From Babesia bovis T2Bo (taxonomy: Eukaryota > Apicomplexa > Aconoidasida > Piroplasmida > Babesiidae): a DNA stretch of 64,000 bases. The position numbers and the translations under genes were made by a program. Under the pieces are notes generated by a model. That model ran no database searches and was not told where the DNA came from. It saw only the letters and a list, made by a program, of their open reading frames with translations. The DNA lies in assembly GCF_000165395.2 (NCBI RefSeq), contig NC_010575.1:93501-157500 (forward strand), given 5' to 3'. Of the stretch, positions 10,945-21,599 are shown piece by piece; position 1 is the stretch's first letter, and every line of letters starts with the position of its first letter.

Positions 10945-13900
10945 TTATATTAAGGAACATATGCGTTTGATTGACTTTCCTACTTTGTCCTTTGCCTTTT
11001 GGATGATTGTGAACGGTAATTGGCGATCCACTACCTCCTCTTCGTTTTCTGGAGATTTGCGTAATGCAAGTGCGGTTAACTGTGTCTTGTTAATAAATTT
11101 GCGCAGATACTTGTCGTTACGTTCCAGCAACCTCCTTGTAAGCTTATCTTGCATTAGCTTCAACTCAAGTATTTTAGCTCGAATTGGTTTCAAATCTTTG
11201 ATAGGTGGGCAACGGCGATCGTCACCCTTCATGGGTGAGTGCATACTAAATTTCTTACGGCGGCGTCTTCTGTCTGTCATCGATATGATGCGTTGCTTCA
11301 GGCGTATAGCTTTGTTGTAACGTTTCATCAATTTCAACCTTCTTGTGAGTATCCGACGCCTTTTGCATATTCTCCTTCTCCTAAGGACAATTTTTTTGAG
11401 AGATCTTGCATACATTTCTTTCACAATTTCTTTGAACTGTTCCAGATACTGTCCCATATTTGCATAGTTATATGTACCTTTGATTTCTTCTTGCCTAAGT
11501 AATTTTGCCAACTTGAAGTACCCTCCTGCCTGTGTTAGGTATTTTAACCTGCCGCTACGTTGATTGTAATCTTTCTTATGTCTGCTGAGGTTAGATATTG
11601 GGAAGAAGGGCATCTTTAAGCTACGTTCAATGGCTATAGCCAGGTTGCGATCTCGTTTTTTCACTAGGCTAATTGCAAATCCCTTGGGTGCTATACTGTC
11701 ATTATTAATCATTCTACCAACACGTCCAGCACGCTTTAGGTAATCCATACTGTTCAGCGGGAAGTCAAACATTATAACTGCATCTGCGTTCAAATCAAGT
11801 CCACGACTTGCTAGGTCCGTGCATACTATTATACCTTCTGAACTTCTTAGAAACTCCTTGTAATACATCCTTCGTTGCATTATTGGTATCTTACCATGCA
11901 GGCTTGTTGCTGGCAAACCCGCATCTCTGAGTATGTACTCTACGGCTCTGCAACTGCTGACACTGTTACAGAAAACCATAACTTTCCGACAGCGTCTTAC
12001 ATCATCGTATTTCAGCAGGTTAACAAGTTCCAGCCCTTTATCTTCTCCCTTGAGGTAGTGAAACTGATGGGTAACACCACGGTTAGGTCTATCCACCCAA
12101 GCTGTATCTACTATTTGCTCGCATTTCGTAAGTCTATCCAGATATTTATCATTTACTTCGCGTGTTGTGTTCTTTATACCTTTTAAGTTTGGTACCTTTG
12201 CCAACTCCCTTTGCACCTTTTCAAAATGCAGTAAGTATTTAGATGACGCAGCGACTTGGATAAGTTGGAACGGCTGTTTGATAAGATCCAGTACTTTTGC
12301 CACATCTGGCCAAAAACCCTCATTTAGCAATGTATCAGCTTCATCAAGCACTAGGTACTGTAGTTGATGCAGCTTTACGTGATTTTTCATTTTTAATAAT
12401 CTGTCTGGTGTTGCTACAACCACATCAACTAGGCGTTTCATGTCATCCCTTTGGATACCTTTATACACGCCACCTGATATTATCTCGCTTGATATTTTGA
12501 CTACATGGCCTAGTCCTTTGACTACATGTAGTATCTGGTCAGCTAATTCCCTGTTTGGTACCAATACAAGTGCCCTTGGTGCATTTGGATGGCGCAGCTT
12601 CAGTGTTTCATGTTTCTTTAGCTTCTGTATTATTGGCAACAAATACGCTAGCGTCTTACCACTAGCTGCATTAGAAGCGATTAGAATATCATTTCTGTGT
12701 TTCAATAGATGCCGTATAGCCATGGTTTGGATATCTGTTGGTATAATCTCTAAATTTCGTTGATCAACTTTGCCAATAGCATCAAGCAATGTTTTCCTTA
12801 TCCATGCCACTGCAGCTTGGGCAATTTGTGGTTTCAAACCCAGTGCCTGCCAATCGTTGATATACTCCTCAAGTCCATGAGGTGAGACTCGATTTGATAT
12901 ACGGGTAAATTTCGGGAACTTGTCGTAGCATTGCCAAGTAAACCCACGCGTATCATCCATACGTTTAGGGAAGTTTCCATATCCATAAGACTCCTCTTCT
13001 AGTTCGCTATCTATAACACATCTGTCCTGTAGGTGGTCATAGTCCGTATTAACCTCTGGATGTGCATATAACACGAAGCTATTTTTTATTTTACTACTAT
13101 CTTTAATACTTGTTGGTGCTGTAAGGGCACTGATGCTGGTATATGAATTATCTTTACCTCCTGGGTTATAGTGTATAACAGTACATTCTCCAGAGGATTC
13201 CATGTGTTCGATGACCATATTACACAATTTTTCCAGTTCGCAATCATTCATATCTTCTGGATTCTTACTTGAAAAGCTATCATTTATGAATTGTGATATG
13301 TCCATTCCATCCAATAGAGTTAGATAATGCTGGCGGTTAGACATGGCCTGACCATTGGACGTTGTAGAGTTGGTATCACACGTAACTGCAAAATCCGTAT
13401 CAGTGTCCCAAGGGTCGAAATCAATATCATCTTCCGCTTCGGATTTGTTGTCCTTGTCGTATTCTGCTGTACTGTGGCCATCTTCAGTAGTATCTGCCAA
13501 CATCTTTCCCAACATTTCGTTCACCTTGGTATAGACAGTGCTATCATCCACACCCTTTTCTATATTTTCCAGCAGGCTGTGACTTGTGATTTTATATACA
13601 TCGTCTGGTATATCAATATCTTTATGTTTAGTTGAATTTTCGATCACACTTGTGTATAACTTCTCTAGCTCATCATCGGTCATTTTTTTAATGACTGCCG
13701 CCAGTTTATATGTGCGTATTGAATCCGTTGTTAAATCATCTTGACCCGTGCTTGGTGCTGGGATATCATAGCCTTTTAGTGATTTGTATACATCTTCATA
13801 ATTAGACCTGTGCATTAGAATAGCTTCTGTTATTATCCTTGTGCGTTTGGATGACAATACAATACAATTCTTAAGCTCATTACCGACCTGAGCTTCTAAT

Positions 13901-15686
13901 ACACTGTACCTTCTACTGTCTAGGAATCTATATACTGGTTCAAGTTCTTCCAGTGTGAATACCAGCGATGCATTTTCAATTTGCTCCGATGTGTCCACTT
14001 CACTGGCACTATCCGGTGATACATTAGACCCAGTGTCTGCATCGATAATGCATCGATTATTCTTTATCTCTGTATCGTCCATTTCTATTCCCAGATCATC
14101 GTGGGCTACACTAGGATTTATACGCAGAGTGGCGATGAAACACAGTTTTGCCAATGTGTTGAACGACAGCATCGAATACTGAGCGAATTCTTGTTCGGAC
14201 TTGATAGGTTTGAATTCTGGTAGTGCCATAAGCACTGCTGAAATCATTGCTGTTAGTTCATGTTTTTCATATGAAAGCATAAACTTTAACAGTTTTAGGG
14301 CACTAACACTGGGTATGTGTCCGTATATTTCTGCATTGATTTCCAGGTTTGATTTATAAATGTCTAGTAGTGTCTTGAATGCTGTTCTTACATTATCTAT
14401 GGTGATGTCATCCCGTAGATGCTCTCCTTTTGGTGTCTCAAAACCTTGTTTCTTTGCTGCTTCTGCAAAAGGTGTATCGGACGGCACTCCTCTAAAGCAT
14501 TCATTAAACTTATCCAAGTGTTTCTTGATGACATCGATCGATTTTTTCAATTGCGTGATATACTCAGTATCCTTAAGGTGTAACCTATCGGGTCTAGTAT
14601 ACTGTACCTCTCCTTTTTTTACTCGTTTCGATCTATATTCTTCTATCCATACACCTAGGGAATTCCTTTTAACTAACTGTTCATCGGTATCATTGTTACT
14701 ATAGTAGTCCAGGGCTTTTAGTGTACTACTTTCTTCATTGGTTGGCGTTTGTTGTTCCTCTGCCACCGACTCATGCCCCCAAAGGACCCTTAGCATCACT
14801 GATTGAAACACTGATAGCAAAGAGCGCCTATCTAGCTGTTTTAGAGCATCTCTAGAGCGCTGTTTAACATAGTCAGTTGATAGGTAGTTTTTGTGTAGGC
14901 GTATGATGTCAATCAATTCACTACTCGTTACTTGTGACATATCAATTGCGGTTTTATGGTATTCTGCATCGTGTTTTCCCTGGTTCAGTACCCAAGGGCA
15001 GCACAGCCAATCAATAGCTCCATCTAAGAATGCAGCATGCCCCCAAAGGTACTTGTATATTTCGTGTCTTACTTTCAATGGACAAAAAAGTATAACATAC
15101 GATGCTGTCAGATCAGCCGCGTACATAACTTGCAGTTCTCTATCCAATGCTACTTTTGGGTCCATACTATCGAGCATCGTAAATTTTGATTTCACTTCTC
15201 TCATGAACTCTTGTATAATGACTTTTGCGCATTCTGGCGCCGATATTTTTGAATCATCACATTGATCCACTGTATCCGCTAACTTTGGTTTCATTACATC
15301 CTGGAATGCCTCTCCAAAATAGCCTACAAAGTGGCTCATTGCTGATTCCTGCATTACAGTCGAAGGTACGCTGGCATCAAGTAACGGTCTACCTTGCCGT
15401 AACTTCTGCGCCACTTGAAATGAGAATACCGCTGACAGGTATTCATCATTGCTATGATGTTCTATTGTTTCTAGAGCTATTGTATTCAATGGAGCATTTT
15501 TTGGTAAAAAATGGACTCCACCTTGATGCTGTTTAACAGCGAGGTATGCCGTTTGTGCCTATTATCAATAGATATCCAATAAAACACACTTACTGTAGCA
15601 TCATTGTAGGACTTTGATGTGATTTGCTTGCAGAAGATTGAGATGTACGCAGCTAGGAAGGTTAAAATTTTATATACCTCTCTCAT
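10945..15686 (-). CDS. Giant DEAD-box RNA helicase with signal-like N terminus
   Basis: Two exons: 15686-15594 and 15558-10945, giving 1568 residues. The large frame on its own has only a TTG at its beginning. A 35-nt intron (15559-15593) joins it in phase to an upstream exon beginning MREVYKILTFLAAYISIFC. That hydrophobic segment followed by KQITSKSYN looks like a signal plus transit peptide, suggesting apicoplast import (inference). Residues to about 930 have no recognisable domain and carry acidic tracts. The helicase core runs from about 970 to 1400: NAASGKT (motif I, about 990), VPNRELA, TPDR, LDEAD (about 1102), the degenerate AASS in place of SAT, then DLASRGLD and RAGRVGR. The C terminus is strongly basic (Arg/Lys runs), consistent with RNA binding. 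The substrate is unknown. Confidence 0.85.
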
Positions 15687-15918
15687 TCGTGCTACGCAGG
15701 TCGCGCCTTTTATCGTATCCAGGAGCGCTAAAGCGCGTATTTTCCGGCTTACATTGTGTGTATCTAATGTGCCATTGTGTTGATTCGTTATTGCGCTTTA
15801 TATCTATTGATTTGGCAGACGTTATTTCACCCTACTCCTACAAATGTGTTAGATCATATATTGCCCACTATGGGACTATAATTCCATTTTATCGCAATAA
15901 TTACACCTATATATCACC

Positions 15919-18668
15919 ATGGCGTCGGTGTCTGATAAAAAGGGTGGCACTGAGCCCTTTGGTGGCGCTAACCCTGGCGATGCCAGTGTATTGGAGGTGG
16001 TTAACGTAAAGAAATTTCTGGAATCTCGATGTTTCGAGATTGAGGAATTGATATCGCATGTCAAACGTAGTGACAAGCAGGATCGTGTATTTCAACGTTT
16101 ACCATTTGTTCTTCGTCGTCGTGCAACATCGCATAATCCTTTTCGTGTCCCTAAGAAGTTGCGTTTGCATCTTGCTCGTGAGATGGTGCGTAGCATGCCC
16201 AAATGTTCTAAGCGGTTACGTAAGGATGTTCGTCGTCGTTTAAACCGTTTGGAGGAGTACCGTCGTCGTTGTGAGCGTAACCAATGGCTTGAGACTCACT
16301 TGTATCATGCCAAAAGGTTCAAGATGGCTACTATTTGGGGTTACCGTATAGCTTTTCGTTCTTCTCAGAAGTGTAGACGTCGTTGCATTCGTGCTTGTAA
16401 GCGTCGTTGTGTAATCCATGATTTATCTTATGTTCGTGCTGTCGGTGTTTCTGGTAAACTATCTGTTTTACGTGATGCTTTCCGTTTAATTTTTTCCGAT
16501 TCGGCTTTTATGTTTCAAGAACGATTATTATCTGGTGAATATAGATCCACGGCATATGCCTACTCCTGTAGAGATACTGGATATCATATGATATGTCCCA
16601 CCAGCTTCATTTGGATACAGCATGATGGAGTTGCATCAGCTTCGGATGCTACTCGTGAGATCTGGTTTTTCGTTCACCCTTCATCTATTAATGAGTTTAT
16701 GGATACTGTCAAGCAGAGTAGTGATCAGTTAACCTGCTATAAGGTGAAAGACCTCTGCACTTTCGAGGTCATTGGTCCATTATCTGCCTTGCTGTTGCGT
16801 AGTGTTCTTAAGCTAGATCCAGGTATATCTACGGGTAACTCTCTTTGGAAGCGTTTAAATCCCTATGATATTGATATTCCTCCTTGCTACGTATTACCCT
16901 TGAGTGTTGAGACTTCCGTGATATACGGTAACAGGCGTCCTGATTTAAAACTTAGTGGCATGAACTTCCAGGAGGATAGATCACATAGCTTCACTTTGGA
17001 TCACGTTTTGTTGGCTGAGCGTATGCATCTTCCAAACTACGATCTTTCGGGTAATTTCGAACTACTGACAAAGGTGAACATTCCTCGCCTCCGTCGGCGC
17101 AATTACGCCCATAAGGTATCTCAGCTATTGTCGTCACTTGCTGTTACTCCTGCTGGGAAATCTATGTCTAGTGATGATAAAGTTGAGAGTAATATAGCGA
17201 GTGTGCTCCAGTCCAATGATTCATCTTCCGATGCAACATCGCAAACTCCAACGACAGAAAGTGGCACTAAAACTGTCCCTATATGGCTAGTTCGTCGCGG
17301 TGACTCTTTATCTGGTTTTGACGTCATTATTCCTGCTGGTACCATTGCACGTCGACTTTGGGTTCTTTTGAATCGTTATGGCGGCTTGGGTATTGGTCTT
17401 GCAGAGCGTGAGATGGTATATGCTGAATATGGTCAATGTTCCTTTCCTCAGGACTATCCCGATACTCCTGCAGGTCATATTCTTTGGAAATCTTCTGCTG
17501 CGTAGGTTTTGTTATTGGCTGTATATATTATCCAGAGACTCTATAAACAAGTACCTTTCAACTCCTGCCAACAAGCGTCCAAATTATCGGTATATGGGTA
17601 ACGACAGGCCATTCCATTTACCGATATTAACTAGTGCAGAGAATCCGTCTTGTGATACCAATGCTGTGGACAATGATCGTGATATCCATCCTAGAGCTGG
17701 CTGGAAGAGTACTTCCTGCCGTAGTTCTACCAGTGCTGACGACCCTAGATTTTTGAAAAACCTTCCTGCTGAATGGGTTCCTCGTGCTTTCGTCGGTCGT
17801 ACTGGTGGTAACTATCTGCGATCCAAGTACTTGCTTATGAGTTGTGTTACTGCAGGTATCCACAAGGTATACCCTGAACTGGAGCCATTCCAGGTAATTC
17901 GTGCGACACGTCTTCCATTTACAGCTTCAAACGGCCGGTTACGCAGTTTAATCGCTAGAAACTTGGACCCAGCTTCACTCAGTTCAATATCGCCTGGGAA
18001 CAATATGTCGTTATCATGTATTGTTCATCTCCCATGCCGTGGTTCATTGCATGTAAGGGATCGATTGTACATCCCTTCTAAGGATGACTTAGAGTCATGC
18101 CCAGGATTCTTATCTGCCATATTTCGAGGACAATTAGGGACTTGCTTGTCCCGATGGATTACGTCAGCCAATGTTAAAGGTGCCAGTACCAATAATGGTC
18201 CTAACTTGAGCAAAACGGTTTCACGTGATATTCGTTTACTTGAGCCCGGCCACGAGGAGTACAAGCTTTCTAATTTGAAGCATCTGTTTGGCTGCAATGG
18301 CAAGTGTAAGCGTGTGAATCCCATTGATGCCATTCATGGCATGAGTGAGCTTGAGACACGCTGGCATCCTAATATTCGTAGGTGTTTTGGCTCAGTGACA
18401 TCAGTGGGTAAGTATACATGTAGCTATGTACCAAATCGATGCAGGCTACACTCGTAAAGGCATCTGTGTAATTCAGCTACCTGGTTTTCTAGAAATACTA
18501 CGTATGACATTGACCGTTTGTGACCTTATTCTACCACCAAATATACCATTGGACCAAATACATCTGTTTGTATGGATCAGGAGCATTCATAGCCGTGTTT
18601 ATATTCCGGGTAGGTGGAATAACCCTATTCTAAACATTCCTCCGCAGGCATCATTTCCCTTGCGGTGA
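15919..18668 (+). CDS. POP1: RNase P/MRP protein subunit POP1
   Basis: Three exons: 15919-17501, 17536-18407 and 18445-18668, giving 892 residues. The introns are 34 and 37 nt and both joins keep the frame. Residues about 65-170 carry the conserved POP1 N-terminal features RRRATSHNPFRVPKKLR and WLETHLYHAKRFKM. The middle (about 450-540) shows the POPLD-like stretch RYGGLGIGLAEREMVY followed by FPQDYPDTPAG. The third exon supplies the C-terminal beta-rich segment (IRSIHSRVYIP) seen at POP1 ends. POP1 is the largest protein subunit of RNase P and RNase MRP and scaffolds the RNA for tRNA 5' maturation and rRNA processing. It is divergent from the helicase gene, sharing a 232-nt promoter region. 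Confidence 0.9.
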
Positions 18669-19428
18669 GCGACGGTTTAGCAAGCACTGGTTAACACCAG
18701 TCTCACATCTCAGAAAACTATTTAATGTTTTTGTTTCTATATCAACTAGGGGCTAATTGAGTTCATATCCATGATTCGTGGAACTACTAAGTGTTATCAT
18801 ATATTACATGAAGTATGGACACATTAGTTTCCACGTAATAATGTAAACGAATACGACCGTAGTACACCGCATAAGATTACATAACACCCATTTTGTGTTA
18901 TGACATTGCTATTTGGTTGGAATCCGTTAAAATCACAACTTTGGGTATCTATCTAATGCCGTGTCTTAAATGGTACTTTACATAGTTGTTATTCTAGGGT
19001 ACTGGCAATATAATGTAGCCACTAAATCATTTATTGCGGTTTTATAGGTAATCAATGCTGGGTTATCAGTTTGTTATTGGACATCTTTGTGTAGCGTATA
19101 TTGGTTATGTACATAGTAGATCCTCTAATAATGCAACGTTGTATTTTCTATCTATACTGTAGTATAGACATGATAGGTTATTATTATAGTACTGTTATGT
19201 TTATTTTCTTGTGACCCTACATGACGCGACCACACATCTGATGCGTCTTTTGCCATTATCTTATTTATACGTTGGTTGTAAACTGGACCAAAATCGCCTT
19301 TAAAATACTTAGGTCGATATTTAGTTATCCACTTTATATGGTTAATTCCCATTACGTTCTTTGGGTGATATTGTGTTACTCTATTGCTTGAATCGTTAAG
19401 TTCTTGTTACTTCCTTTGTTTTATCAAG
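18669..19428. other. Intergenic with a short perfect hairpin
   Basis: 760 nt, AT-rich, between POP1 and eIF3d. A 6-bp perfect inverted repeat (ACTGGT/ACCAGT around TAAC, 18686-18701) lies 18 nt after the POP1 stop and could form a small 3'-UTR stem-loop. The rest presumably includes the eIF3d promoter and leader. No RNA gene was recognised. Confidence 0.45.
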
Positions 19429-21072
19429 ATGACTCGTCTACGTATAGTGACTAATTTGAATGCTTCTGGTTGGGGTCCTGATGAATCTGATGATCAGACT
19501 GTTGTATCGTCTCTTGGTAGTTTAAGCAAGCTTCCACTGGAGCCTCGTTTGAAATTTGACCGACAGCTTCGCGTTTGTGATTTTACCTATTTTACTTATC
19601 AGAAGAATATTCGTGATGCTGGTCGTTACGGTCGTCAGCCCGTTCCGGTTGTTGTGGACGAGGAGATGCAATTTCAGACAGTTGACGGTCGTTCATTAAT
19701 GAAGGCTAAGAATATGCAACATTACCGTCGTAAGGCTGTTCCTAAGCAGACTACTCAAGCTTTTAACCAGAAGCAGATGGAAGAGGAGGCTATGATAATG
19801 TCGGCCAAGCAGAAGCACCCTGAGATGCGCAAGCAGCGTATGATGCATTCTCGTGGCAATCGTCCCACTGCTCGTCACCACACATTCAATGAGTGGAGCA
19901 TTGAACCATCTCACAGTTGGCATCTGCTATCTGACATTCCATTTAGTCAGTTGTCTAAGGTTGACCTTCCGGGTAAGGTCGTTGGTACAGATGTAACTTG
20001 GCGTGGTAAATTGGGTGTCTACGACAAGCGCATGGACCACATTTCTGCCAAGTCTGAGGTTCCACTTCAGAATCTGAATGATCAATTCGATTATTACTGG
20101 ACTTCCACTAATGACGACGACTGCATAATGGACTATTTGTTGTCTACTCAGCGTCAGGAGTCTGCCGACGCTGGTGATCACATTATTTTGGGTGCTACTG
20201 ACCAGATTCTTGCCGTTTTGATGACTGCCGCTCGTTCTAAGTACAGTTGGCATTTGAATGTGACTAAGATTGACAACAAGATCATTATTGACAAGGCCAA
20301 CGGATCGATTATTGACATGCTGACTGTGAATGAAACATCTCCGGAGCCACCTCTGCCAGATGCTGAGATTAAGATAAACCGTCCTCCAGCACTGGGTTAT
20401 GAGGCTGTTAAGGTTAACCAATGTTTACGTCAACAGGTTCTTGTTTCAGGTCAATTTAGTGATGAGTTTGAGCTTCCTCCATTTGTTGAGGAGGGTGACA
20501 ACCCATCTACCATGGCTTATCGTTACCGTACTTTTATGGTTCCTGGTGACAACCATGGCCACGGGTGGTCTCGCGTTCCAATTCACGTGATCACTCGTGG
20601 TGAGGTTCACGCTCGTATTCCTGGTGTTTCCAATGGTGGTTACACTTATGTCTGTGCTTTGAACGAGCTTCCTCACAAGACTCAGAAGTCCTGGCGCATT
20701 CAGATTGAGACTCAGAAGGGTGCTCTTTTGGCGAATGAGATGCGTAACAACACTGCTAAGATGCAGCGTTTTGCGGCTTGTGCTATTATTAGTGGTTGTG
20801 ACACATTGAAATTGGCGTATGTTTCAAGGCGTAGTCCTGGTGACGCGGAGCATCACTCGATCATCGGCATACACACTTACACTACGGAGAATTTGGCTGT
20901 TCAGATGGGTTTGAATATGCGCAACGCATGGGCTGTGGTTCGTCATATTTGCGCCTTGATTATGGACCGTCCTGATGGTCAGTACATCCTTGTGAAGGAC
21001 CCCTTGAAGGCTAACATTCGTTTTTACGCTGCTCCTGAGGAGGAAGATGTGGAATACCCGTCTAAAGAATGA
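19429..21072 (+). CDS. Translation initiation factor eIF3 subunit D
   Basis: Uninterrupted frame of 547 residues from the ATG at 19429, in context TCAAGATGACT. The N terminus NLNASGWGPDE corresponds to the conserved NPSGWGP of eIF3d, which supports this ATG over the upstream in-frame non-ATG codons. Other hallmarks are FTYFTYQKNIRDAGRYGR and EPSHSWHLLSDIPFSQLSK. The cap-binding-fold region follows (VVGTDVTWRGKLGVYDKRMD), and the C terminus is acidic. Length is close to the usual 530-560 residues. eIF3d is a peripheral subunit of eIF3 in the cytosol, able to bind the mRNA cap in specialised initiation. Single-exon structure contrasts with the many split genes nearby. Codon use is even and T-rich, typical of a well-expressed gene here. 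Confidence 0.93.
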   Translation: MTRLRIVTNLNASGWGPDESDDQTVVSSLGSLSKLPLEPRLKFDRQLRVCDFTYFTYQKNIRDAGRYGRQPVPVVVDEEMQFQTVDGRSLMKAKNMQHYRRKAVPKQTTQAFNQKQMEEEAMIMSAKQKHPEMRKQRMMHSRGNRPTARHHTFNEWSIEPSHSWHLLSDIPFSQLSKVDLPGKVVGTDVTWRGKLGVYDKRMDHISAKSEVPLQNLNDQFDYYWTSTNDDDCIMDYLLSTQRQESADAGDHIILGATDQILAVLMTAARSKYSWHLNVTKIDNKIIIDKANGSIIDMLTVNETSPEPPLPDAEIKINRPPALGYEAVKVNQCLRQQVLVSGQFSDEFELPPFVEEGDNPSTMAYRYRTFMVPGDNHGHGWSRVPIHVITRGEVHARIPGVSNGGYTYVCALNELPHKTQKSWRIQIETQKGALLANEMRNNTAKMQRFAACAIISGCDTLKLAYVSRRSPGDAEHHSIIGIHTYTTENLAVQMGLNMRNAWAVVRHICALIMDRPDGQYILVKDPLKANIRFYAAPEEEDVEYPSKE

Positions 21073-21599
21073 TTGTGTATTACCCCTTTGGACTTGCGTT
21101 CAATTTTATTGATCTCTATATATACCGTATGTATCATTACAAGTAACCCTAGGTTTTAGATTAACTATGTGGCATTTATTTTATAATAATAGCTTATATT
21201 AATTCCTTTTTCTTCATAGTATATTCTGTTGTAGATATATGGCAACATGCTTCTGCTGCCTGTGGTGCCGCACTATGGTAATTTGGTTCATTCTTATTAG
21301 GGCAACATTTTGCCAATTGTAGATCTATACATTCCATGTGTAACTGTTTACAGTTCACAATAGTTTCGATGTGTCGCTGTGCTGTGGAGGCAAGGCGTCA
21401 CCTAGGCTTTGTATCGCGTGACTAATATATACAGAGCACGATTTGATAACTTCTAATCGCTAGTTTTCCTATTCTTTGTATATATTAGTAGGGAATTTTT
21501 TAGGTTACTGTTGGTGGTTTATTCCGCTGCCTTCAAGTTTCCTTGCGGATGTTTTTCTTGTAGCGCGGTAGCGCCCCCTTTGCTGATGCAACGATATCT
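21073..21599. other. Intergenic
   Basis: 527 nt between two plus-strand genes, AT-rich with a short GC-rich stretch near 21565-21580 (GCGCGGTAGCGCCCCC) close to the next start. It is probably the 3' UTR of eIF3d and the promoter and leader of the phospholipase gene. No gene was seen. Confidence 0.5.
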
